NCBI GenBank assembly: GCA_013368315.1
Contig: JAACJM010000020.1
Span: 1-64,000 of the forward strand
Direction: 5' to 3'
DNA: 64,000 nucleotides
Source of the DNA: Tetrapyrgos nigripes
Taxonomy: Eukaryota > Basidiomycota > Agaricomycetes > Agaricales > Campanellaceae
The notes beneath the pieces are model-generated. The model was not told where the DNA came from and searched no databases. It saw nothing but the letters and a program-made list of their open reading frames with translations. Numbering within the stretch: position 1 is the first letter of the stretch; the number at the start of each line of letters is the position of its first letter. Position numbers and translations under genes: made by a program. Below are positions 12,935-24,164 of the stretch, piece after piece.

Positions 12935-12981
12935 GGTGAGTACATGAGTTTGGGTTCCAGACAATGGGTGCATATATGTAG

Positions 12982-15714
12982 ATGTGGCACCTGTTCAGGC
13001 CAATCCTTTGCATTCAAAAGCACAGGGTCGTCCAATGTTCTGAATTCGCATTGTTCCTTGGAGCGATGATGTATCTGGAAATGTCAGCAAGCAGTATAAC
13101 GCCCATACCAACATATACTTCACAAATACCAGTATTCCCCATCAAAAGCTCTCACAAGAGTACTTCATACAATTTTGCTCCACTTCAGGACACACTTCAT
13201 CTTTGAGGACTTGTAAGTTTTCAAGCATGTTCCAAGCATAGAACTGATAATGATTGAATAGTGAAACCAATACCTGGCACACAGCCTATGATTGCAAGCT
13301 GAAACAGGACATATTCTTTCAGTTGCTACCTCATTTTCTGCCAGCTGATAATCCCCAGCAATCAGAAACAGCTTCACATATTGGTGTCAACGGAAATAGT
13401 ATCTGTCAGCAAGATTATACAGGTGGCTCTGAGGTAGAGAAGGAAAAAGAAGCAGGGTATGAAGCATTATATCATCCGGGTGTCCCTCGTACAACACATC
13501 AGACGGTTCTAAGTATCAGAGAGCAGGTATGGGAGGCATGTGGTGGGAATCATGAGAGCGTCAAAGAACTCCAGACAAGTACTGGGGTGAAGGACAAGAT
13601 TGCTCAGTTTTGGATAGAGCAGCTACTTGAACGCTTCAAAGAGGTCAAAGAACACTGCATTACAAATTGGGAGACCAGAGATGTTGTGCTAAATGACTGA
13701 GAGGTGAGAGGTGATGCACGCAAGGCAGAGATCATCAAGATCAGGGCGGAAATACAAAAGCAGCTGCAGGATTGGGTTATTGGACAGCAGTCGGTGTCAG
13801 ACAACAGATGTGAGTACTTTTCTTGATCAAGCACTAACGAGAACTAAAAAATACATAAACAGCATCAGGAGCTGATTTACATGCAGGTCTCCATTACAAT
13901 ATATTCCTGAAAACTCCAGGTCAGCTGTGTCCCAATCTGAATCAAAGGAAAAGTCCTGATGGTGAATATACAGGTGTTGATCCACATAAAGACACGCCTG
14001 GTGAAATGCTTCACACTTACCTGCTTGGCAACAACAAGTACATATGGCACAATACCAGCCAAGATTGGAATAAAGATGACGAACTCACATTTGCAATACG
14101 ACTGCAATCCTCGTGTCTACATGGTCTCAGCATTCCTCCACCACGGGCATCCTATATGGTGCAGTATAAAAAACTCGCTCATTGGAAAACATTTCAAAGC
14201 TCTTCAGCAGCTCGCAGTTTTCCATTTGCGTGACCTGTGTTCAGATGAATTGTTTCAGCTATGGAAAGCAACAGGTGAGCTTGGGGCATTTTTATGGATG
14301 CCTGAGATCAGAAACATGGACTTATACTTGGTGAGCAGAGACATGAGATTTTTTCTGTTCATGAATATTCGGGTAAGGAAGCTGACCTTACAATGACAGA
14401 GTGATCTTCAGATACTCATTGACAATGTTTTGGATGTATGGGCAAAAGTGGATCCTCGGCGCATCATCACAAAGATCAAACTTCATGTACTCCCACATCT
14501 GCCTGAGGATATCCAGAGATTTGGACCATCAATCATCTTTGCCACAGAGATTTATGAGTGCTTTAACACCACCTTTTGACTATGCAGCATACTCTCGAAT
14601 CATCTTGCACCAAGTCGAGACATTGCCGTGACTTTAGCTGGTATGGAATGCTTCAAACACATTGTCAGTGGAGGATACTGGAAAGATGCAGAAGGAAACG
14701 ATATCTGTGCAGGACGGCTTATCCAGGATTTCTTCAAGTCCAACCTGGAACTCCAAAGACAGCTGGGATGGGCTGATTCAGAGGCACATATAAGGCCAGG
14801 TGCATGCCATTACTGATGAGAGTTGCATGACTGTGGATTTGACTACTGCTTTCAAGGTCAAGTAAAGCTCGCTCCAGCTCTTTGAACAACTCGGAGATGA
14901 ATATCGTTAAGCTGGGACAAATGCATCAAGGACTTTCATATTGAAGATACAACTCACCTTGAGAATCCGGATGCTTTCAAATGGAATCCATGTACTTTGG
15001 TGGTTTCACAGTCAAAGGATCTATGTTATCTGGGCTGCTGGGTATTTGTGAAAGATGAAAGGGTTACAGTACGCTCCTCTTACCTCGATCACATCAGCTT
15101 TCTTATATCTGCATTTTCAGCACAATTACCCAGGTCAGATTCTCAGGATTATTGCCAAAGAAAATGAACCAATTCTTCCCGAAAACACGCTCCTCATGAT
15201 TGAGCGTTTCAATGTCCTGAACGAGAAAGATATGCATTTCAACATGCCAGTCCTACTGAAGGCCGAGAAATACACTGTCATCTCACCAAAAGTAAGTATT
15301 CTCTGCACACAACATCAAGTTTATGATAGGCTGACTCCTGGTTAGCACATCTCTTTTGATTTCAATGCCCAACATGACTGCATTTCTGGCGCCTGCGAGA
15401 TCAGTTTTAGCTCACAGCGTATTCGCCAAGAACGGATAGACACTGACCAACAGGAACAACATATCATCCATTCCGACGATGACCGTTACATTTTGAATAT
15501 GCATGCGCTCCATAACGCACACCTGATCTGTGAGGTACTGCCTCAGGAACTTGTTGCTCCAGTGCCTCTATACCCTTTGGACAGTGACCGAGAAGCATTT
15601 CACAGGGAGTTATCTGCAGCGTTACAAGTGTCAGGGCAGGAGAAAAGGCAACTCACAAAAGCAAAGGCTCAAGCAACACGTGAAAGGAATAAGAAGGCAA
15701 AGGAAATCCATTAA
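12982..15714 (+). pseudogene. Basidiomycete transposon-associated protein, 5'-truncated, with premature stops
   Basis: After a short intron the KDZ piece runs straight into another conserved basidiomycete protein type. Landmarks in order: WSDDVSGNVSKQYNAHTNIY (about 13056), YFTNTSIPHQKLSQEYFIQF, HFLPADNPQQSE (about 13330), GEMLHTYLLGNNKYIWH (about 14000), NSLIGKHFKALQQLAVF, LPHLPEDIQRFGPS, LSNHLAPSRDIAVTLAGM (about 14590), GRLIQDFF, and DDRYILNMHALHNAHLI near 15490, ending in a basic tail KKAKEIH. From memory of such proteins in mushroom genomes this is a recurrent transposon-linked family of unknown biochemical role. In-frame TGA codons sit at 13041-13043 and 14577-14579, and the N-terminal cysteine-rich part is missing. 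Confidence 0.65.
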
Positions 15715-16482
15715 CGTAGCTAGCTTGAACTCTGTATGAGGAAGTCTCTTATTCAGCTCCATGGCAGCCCACGCCAATCTCTCTCTACGCTGACGATCCT
15801 TCTGTAAGTCTGCCTGGTACCCTGCTATCTCGAGACGAAGCTTTTCCTGCTGAACCTGCATCCGAACTAAATGACGGTCTAAAGAAACTTCATGATGTTG
15901 CACAGCCGAAAGCTTGTCGTGAACTGCAAAGTAAACATCCAAACGACGCAAGTGCCAGTCCACATCACGCCTTTGGAGAGGTGCCATAAGGAAACCAAGG
16001 TTAGGTTTTGGTTTCTGACAGTATGTTAGATACAGCAACAAAGACATTGATAACGAGAACTCACTGGGTCATCTTCATCGGACTCAGACTCTGTGACAGA
16101 CAGGTTGGCGTCGCGCGCAACAATTTTTGGTGGTTCGGGTGGCAGCAAGGCTCCCGGTCATTGAGGGCTGCAAAGCTTGAGACCCCAGCATCCGTGGACA
16201 GGTCAAGGGCAAGATGATGCTGTTACATTGACAAACATTCAGCCTTTGGTCAATTCAAAGAAAACAAAAACACACCATTGGCATGGTTTCTACCAACTGC
16301 GCAACACTCTGCTGCAAATGGTTCATTCCCTGTTTCAAGTCTTCAACATCTCCAGCTCCCAGTGTGGATGAACTTGCTAATGAGGAATCTTTAGTGGTGA
16401 CAGGAGACGTGGGGTTTGTGCTGAGTATTTGTGTGCCAAAAGTACCAGGAGCAGCAAAGCCCAGATCATCTTGAGAGGCCAT
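15631..16482 (-). CDS. Hypothetical protein with coiled-coil-like C-terminal exon
   Basis: Start proposed at 16480-16482 (MASQDDLGFAAPGTFGTQ), a Ser/Thr-rich exon ending in LQQSVAQLVETMPM before a GTGTGT donor. A middle exon reads PPEPPKIVARDANL and then an acidic ESESDEDDP before GTGAGT. The last exon begins KPKPNLGFLMAPLQRRDVDW and carries a charged helical stretch (HLVRMQVQQEKLRLEI, DLQKDRQRRERLAWAAMEL). No known domain is recognised. Its 3' end overlaps the plus-strand transposon gene that ends at 15714, so the two converge. Exon joins are by eye. Confidence 0.45.
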
Positions 16483-16940
16483 TGCGAGTGAAGAAACCCT
16501 CAAGTGGGAATATCATTTGCAAGTAAAAAAGGACAAATAAATAGAAGGATGTGTCTAGGAGGTATAGTGAGATGACGTCCCAGAAACATCGGGCAAACGA
16601 AAGCGACGTGGCAGCAAAGACATGTATTTGACATCGTTTGGATCTAAAGTCTACATCTTTCGTATACATCCCGCGGCTGTGGCTATGAAATGATCCGGCT
16701 CATGTCCCGGCAGATTGGTGGTGTATTGACAGTGATAGAGCCTCATAGAGCCCTTTGGCATGTGTGAGCGGCCTCACTGTGTAGTCTGCAACACCAGTGG
16801 TACAGAGAAAGGATGACGCATACACCCACGCGACCCACCTTCCATATATGGTAGCTTAGTCAGCTGGTCGGTCGGTCTCGCAACCAATGGCTTTAAAAAA
16901 ATTTCGACCTGATGTAACGGCTTCAAATTCCGGGTACCCC
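16483..16940. other. Nothing recognised
   Basis: No coding exon, no inverted repeat matching the TTACAG-rich flank at 8.6 kb, and no tandem repeat is visible. It separates the transposon relic from duplicated block B. Confidence 0.5.
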
Positions 16941-17281
16941 TTGGATAGCGATGCCCATAGAGAATTCTTGACGTCCGTCGGGATGACCGATGGTTCCCAG
17001 TTACGGTGGCAGATGGTTTTGCTGGAGAGACTGTTTTTGGTTTTTTGTGAAGGGTTTGGGGAGTAGGTGGATGGGTAAGGGCAGGAAGTAGGTCATATAA
17101 GCAGGCGAGAAAGGCGTGTGGAACGATGACGCTTGGAACAGAAGAGTAGTACAGGCGGGTTGTCGTGGCATGTAGATATTGATGTGGATATGGACAGGAA
17201 GGAGGACAGAAAGGAAGTAGTTAGCATATCATGTAAAGGGGCAGGGACGGAAGGAAAAGGAAAACTCACGCTTTGTACGCC

Positions 17282-17438
17282 CTGGTAATCTCGACGAAAC
17301 GCAATCTCCTCTACAGTTTTGTTGGCAGTTGCTCAGACTTTGTTGGGGTGACTGTGTTACGCGGACATGAACTAGCAATCGGTGGAGTAGTCGAGTGGGA
17401 CAAGTTGGTAAGAGAGGCAGGAAAGGCGAGTTAGTCAA
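17282..17438 (-). pseudogene. Exon fragment with HPNKV-type motif, copy 2
   Basis: Minus-strand paralogue of the exon near 5.9 kb. The nucleotide block CTCTACAGTTT...GTTGGCAGTTGCTCAGACTTTGTTGGGGTGACTG is recognisable, but the frame is less well kept, so this copy looks more decayed. No function assigned. Confidence 0.35.
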
Positions 17439-18056
17439 AATCGTGGACTGTTGGCATGGCCAGCGCGTCTACGGTTTCGGCTATCTCGGACTTGCTCAGA
17501 CTTCTTTTCCGACTTCGACGCCGACCTCGTCTTAGAAATGCGCGAGCAGAGCTCACCTCAGCCGAGTTGTTGGAATAGTAATCGGAATGGTAGCTACATG
17601 ATCCTCATGGCTGGTTTCAACTATTTTAACGCTTTCTCGTCTCATGGCATGCACTTGATCTTGTTGCTTTCTTGAAAACTGGAACAGCGCTTGTGAGCAT
17701 ACATGAGCTGCAAGTGAGGTGTAATCTCCCATCCTCTGCAAGGCTCGATCATGCCTTATAGATTGCCTCAGTTCCTACACTTATCGGCAATGCACATGCC
17801 ATATACACATGATGCTCGTTCCCATGACAGTTTGGATTCTGTCTTTCAAGTAGAAATAATGTATATAGTTCTTAGCTAGATACGCGATCATTGGTGTGCT
17901 CCGCTCAGATCCTACAGTCTTTGTGTATCTACATATCATATCATGATATGATCATTACAACTACCTTGTCTAACATGAAGGTATCCAGACTAGCACCGCC
18001 GAATATTCATCAACATAGGAATGTTCCTCATCTCTGCCTTGTATTAAACAAGTTTG

Positions 18057-18305
18057 GAACAAGGTGTGCCCCTGAATATCTATTACGAGGCCCTTTAGGG
18101 TCTCGTTCTTATAATCTGACGTTTCTGCGTGTGGCTATGCAATTTGGATATATGCTTTTTTCGAGATTCTCTTACTAATTTCCGGCTCGGAGTTTAATAG
18201 GAGCCGGTACCGAATAGTTGTCAGTTGACGGCGCTCATTTAGCGCTCGCACTCACTCTTTTTGGGCCTCGTTATTGCCACACGCAGTGGTGGCCCACATC
18301 TCCTT
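18057..18305. mobile_element. Insertion of about 250 bp in duplication copy B
   Basis: Absent from the matching position in copy A (near 6600). The host phrase CATCAACATAG occurs on both sides (18009 and 18306), together with some tens of bases of imperfectly repeated host sequence. The right end, GGCCTCGTTATTGCCACACG then GTGGTGGCCCACATCTCCTT, resembles 43430-43485 downstream of the Helitron. It contains GCCAC...GTGGC, able to form a small hairpin. A short non-autonomous element related to that terminus is the likely explanation. Confidence 0.45.
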
Positions 18306-18530
18306 CATCAACATAGCGATGTGCTCATCTAGTCTTTCCCTTGCATTGCATACAGTAGAGCTATATGCATCATTCTCAGGACAGCAGGATCAGTGCTAAA
18401 TATGCAACAGGTGAAATGAGATCCACAGCAAACTGGTAGATATTTAAGGACAGACGAAACAATGCCATTATAACAACCATTAGCCTGCGCACCCAATTCT
18501 TCTCCGCTGCAATCCTCGCAAATATCAAGG

Positions 18531-19916
18531 ATGCAATCTTCCTTTCTCACATCCTCAGATATCACTGTCATTCAGTCACATTTTTTAGTTCCAGATGTAG
18601 TTGAAGGACTCTTCTTTGGTAGGTCCAGAACCCAACCTTCAACTTTGATGTATCTCCCTACTCATTGCCTTGCTATCCAGGCATCGAGCTCTTGATTACC
18701 ATTTCTACCATCTGGCTGCTATGGTAGGCCTGTCCCAAACTTTCCTGACACAATTTCAAACATGGATCTAGTCAGCAAGGACTTCGACGGTCACCAATAC
18801 GATTATTTCTGGTGACTGCATGTACAATCATCCTTACAAGCTCAGCATCCATCATGGTGAAAAATCAGATATTTTATATAGCTCAGATCCAGGGCTTGGC
18901 ATATCAGACATACAATCCTGTTCCAACCATGATTCTGACTGATGTGATGGGGTCAGTACTGGCAAGAATTAGTGTGAGTTCCTTTGTGCTATTCTAATTC
19001 CTCATCTGAATACTGAAGTATATGTTGATAGTATTTCCTGGTAAATGTCATTGTGGTCTGGAGGGCATGGATCATTTTTCAAAGGGAAACTATTCCCAGA
19101 GGGATTCTTCTTTTCTGTATTGCTCAATCATTAAGTAAGAATCCATACCATACTGACTTTGGAGTGTTATTGAGCTAACATTTCTGGGATTAGGTTGTAG
19201 TATATATGATGTGTTCCTTGCCATCAAAGCTGTCCTTGACGTAAATTTTGTATGTATATCTTTTGTTGCTTTATTGAACCCAGCCTTACATTAATACCAT
19301 ACAGGACCCAGCTCAATCTATCAGAGTGATAATGCCAATATCACTCATCTTCACTAACCTCACAGCAACTCTTTTGATTGCAAAGAAGGCTTGGTAAGCA
19401 CATAGCAGACTGTTGACTCCCTAGTTCCTGGCTTTAACTTGATTTCCTTCAGGCATTACAGACAATCTGTTAAAGTTCATCTTGGCAAATTGAATACAAA
19501 AAGCCAAGTCGAGCAGATACTGATACTCTTAGTCCAGTCTGGTACAATCTATTGCATTCCCTGGGTAGGTAATCATTTGTGCATTCTTCAAACTTGCATG
19601 CTAATTACATTTTGAAACCCAGATTCTAGCCATGCCTGCTGTGTTCAATTCAGGGTATAATGTTTCTGTAAATCCCTACTTGACTTTGATTCTACCCCAC
19701 CTGGAAACAATCTATCCTGCTGCAATCATTCTCCTTTCCCACCTCTACAAGAACCAACAAGACTCCATTCTTGAGAGTTTTTCTCAACCTCTGGAATTTG
19801 CAGCTCCTACTCCATCATTCCAGTCTGATCCACCAGCATCCACGCAGGTACATGGCACTCAAGATGGAGAGAATGATATTCAGGAAGTCAGTAGAGGAGA
19901 TTCTGTGGTGGTTTGA
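18531..19916 (+). CDS. Multi-membrane-segment protein, VWRAW family, copy 3
   Basis: Paralogue of the gene at 6801-8190 with the same exon plan. The first ATG of copy 2 has become ATA here, so the proposed start is the next in-frame ATG at 18531 (MQSSFLTSSDITVIQ), which removes three residues. Conserved pieces include VEGLFFG, QIQGLAYQTYNPVPTM, a segment ending VWRAWIIF-like, NLTATLLIAKKA, and a last exon at about 19632-19916 ending EVSRGDSVVV. No in-frame stop was noticed in the inferred exons. Function unknown; membrane location inferred from hydrophobic exons. Confidence 0.6.
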
Positions 19917-20305
19917 TCTGGAGATTTCGATTGAGGGGTATAAAGCACAGTGGGAATAGTGGAAAGGACAAGTTTTTTATTTATTTACAGAATGATTCTG
20001 CTATCTCTCTCATTTACTTACTTATTTAAGCTCAAATCCGAGATTGCTACCATCATTTGACTATATAATTGTTATTTGATGCCATCCCCCCTTTCATTTG
20101 TCATACAACGTATTTTCCCATTTTCCTGACTCCTTAGTAGGCTACATTGATTGTACTTCTCGATACCTTCGTTGCTATTGAAAAAAGATTCAACATGTTA
20201 CCGTTCGTGGTGGTCCCTGCAACAAGCAGCATTTATACACATCGCTGGGCACATCAAAGTTCTCCAGGATTTTTAACCTCTCTCGAAATTGGGTGTTCTT
20301 TACTA
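19917..20305. other. 3' flank of copy 3
   Basis: Non-coding, colinear with 8191-8565 of duplication copy A until about 20293. No gene or terminator-like signal is visible. Confidence 0.5.
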
Positions 20306-21381
20306 CATCAGTAATTTCCCAAATTTATGGGCGCATGGGCGCATAGCAGCCATGCATGCCATACATGCCCATACAAAATTTTTCTGATCCGCCCCATACA
20401 CTCTGCTAAATCTCCGTACAGTCCCATACAGAAGAGTTTAGCGAGTGGTGCCTGAGGTTCCGGGACCAAGGTCGCGGTCACGTGAACGGTTGAAGCGGAG
20501 TTTGAAAGAACTTCTGTTGATTTGCTTTTTCAAGTTTTTGCGTCTGCCTTACTCTCAACCACCACGTCACCGTCCACTAACGTCTCTACCTCGCGTTCCC
20601 TCCATTCTCTCCCTCTTTTTCTGCCTGCCCACGTTTACCTGCACTGCTACTCTATCACAGGTAAGTGTTTACACCGAGCTTGTCATTGCAGACTCCGAGC
20701 GGCAGCGCATCAGTGACAGATATTTTCCCGGTAAGTATCTGACTAGCTCTGCAATGAACGGGTACTGACATCTGTTTCACTGTTCGCTTTGGCTAGGTCT
20801 TGTAGTGTCATGGGCTAGCTTCGAGAGCAAGAGTTGATTGGATTTCGGGAAGTGGAATGAGGTGAGTATGGTACATTCGCTTTCGATGCATATCCTTGAC
20901 TGATTTCTATTGCTGTTATCCAGGATCCTCTGTATCGTTCTTCGTTGAGTGTGGTTCAGTCTCGGTAAGTCCTCTCTTTGTTGTAAACTGCCTTCTCAAT
21001 GTATACCTATATCATCCTTACAATCCTTTCATTGGGATTAGTGCTCGTCCTCATCTTCCTCTTTTCTCATATGTAGCATATTAATTATATTCTCCTACAT
21101 GCTGTACTAGATACTAGATAGAATCTGATAATATGGATATTGTTTTTCATACCTAATTTGTTGACATCTGTGAGGTGTATGGCATGTATGGAGGTGTATG
21201 GACGACGCAAAAAGCAGGCAATTTGAGGTGCATGGGGCGTATGGGGCAGATTAGCCGACGCCATACATGTGTATGGGACTTACGCATGCCCCCCAATTCC
21301 CATACATGGATGGCGGCCGCATGGCTGTATGGCCCCATACGCGCCCATGCGCTCCATACGCCTGGAGAAAATACTGATGTA
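20306..21381. mobile_element. Non-autonomous DNA element with GTATGG/CCATAC-rich ends
   Basis: The ends are TACATCAGTA at 20306 and its reverse complement TACTGATGTA ending at 21381. Beyond them both terminal 130 bp are packed with CCATAC and GTATGG hexamers and GCGCATGGGCGC-type blocks in inverted arrangement. TTTA occurs at 20301-20304 and 21382-21385, a possible but not exactly positioned target duplication. The interior holds no transposase. A short open stretch (SVYTELVIADSERQRISDRY) has intron-like borders and could be captured or chance sequence. Class probably hAT-like, by analogy only. Confidence 0.6.
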
Positions 21382-21455
21382 TTTAGGATTACTCACACAG
21401 TCAAATTACACTACACTACTACATTAGAAACAGTCTTGACGGAAGACTCGAGAAC

Positions 21456-21900
21456 TCAAGACTCAGCTTCTGGCCTCATCAACCTCTTGAATTCCCTCCT
21501 CTCACTGGAGACATATGCACAAAGAGTTGGAATTAGGAGGAGGCGGGTTTGTTTGGCACAGCAAAAATGAGGGTAGAAAAAGCGGTTAGTCACGGCAGGA
21601 AAGTACACGAGAAAAAAGAAAGAAAGAACGAGATCGACGAAGAAAAACCTGGTATAAGCAAGAGCAGGGCGCAAGATAAAGTGGAAAGGACGAGTAATAG
21701 CATATAAAAAACGATGGATGAAGAAGTCGGACAATGAGAAAGGCATTCGTTCCTCACCTGCCTTCAACTCAGCAATAAATCCACATATATCAACACCAAC
21801 ACTTTGGACCCTTCTCCTCCCTGAACAAGTTTCTGAACGGCCTTCCATTGTGTGGTTGAGGGGTTGTGATGTGGGTGGATGTGCAGAGAATTCCAGTTAA
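21456..21900 (-). pseudogene. Relic of unidentified gene, uninterrupted paralogue of the Harbinger target
   Basis: The minus strand encodes RVQSVGVDICGFIAELKAGE before a donor-like site, then FHFILRPALAYTRFFFVDL. The same pieces occur at 24.7-24.9 and 27.9-28.0 kb, where the Harbinger element separates them. Here the junction GTAATAGCATATAAAAAACG at about 21690-21710 is continuous, which shows the approximate empty site. Family not recognised. Confidence 0.5.
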
Positions 21901-22127
21901 ATTAGTATATATACTTATGCTACACCCGCCATGTTACACTTAGAGAACCTTGATCTAACTGGAAGAATGGATACAAAATTGAGCATACTGTATGCACCAG
22001 GATGCATAAAGTTGCCCTGAATGCATAGTTATCCAACAGATGTCAAAACTTATGCAAAGTAAGGTATAAATTATACAATTTCTTGAACTTTCATGCACTC
22101 TCATACACAAAAAGCATACTTATTCAG

Positions 22128-22580
22128 TTATTGCATGAAGTTGTATATAAGGCTTTTCCTGATGTAAGGGCGAGGGAGGGAAGTTGGCGGGAAGTCTTCA
22201 TACGATGAGCGAACGTATTGAAGGGTGACAGTTGCAACAGATGAATGGAAGCGGGTTGCGATCCACAGAGCAACGCGAGATGTAAATATCGATGTGAGTA
22301 TGAATATGGACCGAGAATGATGGGAAAGGCAGAGAGAAAAGGTGGTTAACAAGATGTATAACCTCCGTAAGAAAGACAGTACACTCACGGTTATTGCAAC
22401 CAAGCAAGTCAAAATCTCCTCTACGGTTTCGTTGACAGTTGCTCTGACTTTGTTGGGATGACTGAAGACATTAGTGGGGAGACGAGGAGAAGACACGGCC
22501 AGGATGAGTGCGTTTTTGTCAGGCGGTTTTGAGCAGGAGTAAATCTCGAGTATTTCTACATTGGCCGGACTGCCCCACAT
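22128..22580 (-). pseudogene. Relic of unidentified gene including HPNKVRATVNETVE exon, copy 3
   Basis: The minus strand carries FSHPNKVRATVNETVEEILT, then after a gap SRVALWIATRFHSSVATVTL. The second piece is similar to SRVVLCTATQLYSSVATAAL at about 28.1 kb. The order matches the presumed gene. No complete frame is seen. Confidence 0.45.
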
Positions 22581-22745
22581 CAGTATTTTGACAGATAACT
22601 GGTTTCAACTGGTACCAGCTGGTACCAGCCATAACCAGTCAACCAGTTACCAGTCCACCAGATAAGTTTTTTTGGGTCCCAGTTAAGACTCGTTTCATGA
22701 AAGTAAGTACCAAACCAGCTGGCCAGTCCACCAGTAGTACCGAAA
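22575..22745. repeat. Cluster of ACCAGT/ACTGGT hexamers
   Basis: At least ten copies of ACCAG or CTGGT in both orientations lie in 170 bp, for example AACTGGTACCAGCTGGTACC near 22600. Such dense short motifs are typical of subterminal transposase-binding regions. The partner end was not found, so this may be one end of an element or a remnant. Confidence 0.45.
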
Positions 22746-22822
22746 AATTTTTACTATTAGAAAAGTTATACATTATCAAGCGAGGAGAGGTTTCTGTAAT
22801 ATAGAGAAGAGAGAACAATACA

Positions 22823-24057
22823 TTATGCTTTAGAAGGTGAACCAGGTGGACTACTTGCGTCGTACAGTAAGTGACGATTGGCCGAAATGTCCATTTCATC
22901 GTCAGACGCATCAACCTTCATCGCATCCTCGGGCTCCTTGTTCAGCCCACAAGCATCGAGTATACGCTGCCAGCGATTTTGAGAGACATTTTTCACGGCA
23001 TTCTTGACGTATCCGCTGACAGCCATGCCCACAAATTGCTCCCTAAAACCACCCTCTTGTTCCTTCTCTCCAGTTTTCAAGTAACAGCGAAAAGCACGCT
23101 CAAGCTACATGCATCGGAATGAGTTTTCATACTGATTGAAAAGCTTTAATAACTGACATACCCCAGCTGCAGCTAGGCCGAGAAGACCGACTGGTATTCC
23201 AATATCAACGACCGACCTAGCGGATGACGGTAGACAACGCTTCACGACTTCAATGATGTGGGGCGAGAGAAAGGCATCTTTGGGTTTCTAGATCACGGTT
23301 TTTTAGCGCATAGACAATTCATAGAGAATCGCATACTTACCTCTTTCGTTCCTGGTGCACCGGGTTGAGCAAACAAGAGAGGGCCATTAGCACGCAGAGC
23401 CCAGCGCGCATATTCTTGCCTAGCGGCTGCATCACTGGCATACCTCTCCTGCTTGAAAAAGTCTTTGACGACGTCCTGGGCTTTATCACCAATGTCACTT
23501 CGTTTGTCGATTATTCTCTTGTAAGCCTTCAGGAAAACTGACATGAGTGACGAGAGTGAGCAATATATAGCAGAAAAACGCACCCCTTCATAGATAGCAT
23601 CACCCTTCTTGACCTTGTATTCACTATCGTACAATGCAGGCACAACCGACTGGACGGCGATCAAGAAATCCGGCGAATTTTTGACGAATTCTTCAAAAGG
23701 ACGTTCGCTACGGAACAAAAGGGCGTTGAAGGTGTCGCAACCTGACGTCTTCCAGGTGTTTCTGAAATCTGGGATGGGTGCGGCCTTCAAGATTGGGGTA
23801 TCTGTTCCAACGCTAGATATCGAGGAATGCGAAGACTGCTGGGCAACAGCAGTGGAAGTGGTTGATGACAAAGTGGACTTGGATATAGGAGTGCTGGTAG
23901 TAGAAAGGCTTGCTTTGGGACGAGAATTGGGAGTATTGATTCGACTTTTGGGTGTAGTAGCCTTGGAAGCCGTGGTAGCTAATCTGACCAGCTGTAAACC
24001 CCAGAAATAGGAATGAACAATGGCCCTCGACTGACCACTCTCCCAACTGAAACTCAA
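22823..24057 (-). CDS. Hypothetical basidiomycete protein with Ser/Thr-rich N-terminus
   Basis: A three- or four-exon minus-strand gene. The first long exon (from MSFSWESGQ at 24057) contains a Ser/Thr/Pro-rich low-complexity stretch (STTSTPISKSTLSS) and then an ordered region, FRNTWKTSGCDTFNALLF, EEFVKNSPDFLIAVQSVVPA, KAQDVVKDFFKQERY. The next exon has PKDAFLSPHIIEVVKRCLP and ends in GLLGLAAAG before a GTATGT donor. The last has LERAFRCYLKTGEKEQEGGF, SQNRWQRILDACG and an acidic tail ending at TAA (22823-22825). The LERAF...YLKTGE layout recurs in proteins of transposon-rich mushroom genomes, but I cannot name the family. Start uncertain. Confidence 0.55.
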
Positions 24058-24164
24058 TTAAATGTCCCACTACGACGAAATGAAACAATCCAGGTGGGTA
24101 ATGAGACATGAGCTCACAAGAGCCATATGGCCTCAAAGTCAAGGTAGAGTACTTCAGAACACAA

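Larger units (their letters stand above)
16941..20293 (+). repeat. Segmental duplication, copy B (partner 5531-8565)
   Basis: Direct second copy of the 3 kb block. It carries the exon fragment near 17.3 kb, the CTACGGTTTCGGC block near 17.47 kb and a membrane-protein gene. It is longer than copy A mainly because of an insertion of about 250 bp at 18057-18305. Similarity ends just before the MITE at 20306. Confidence 0.85.
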
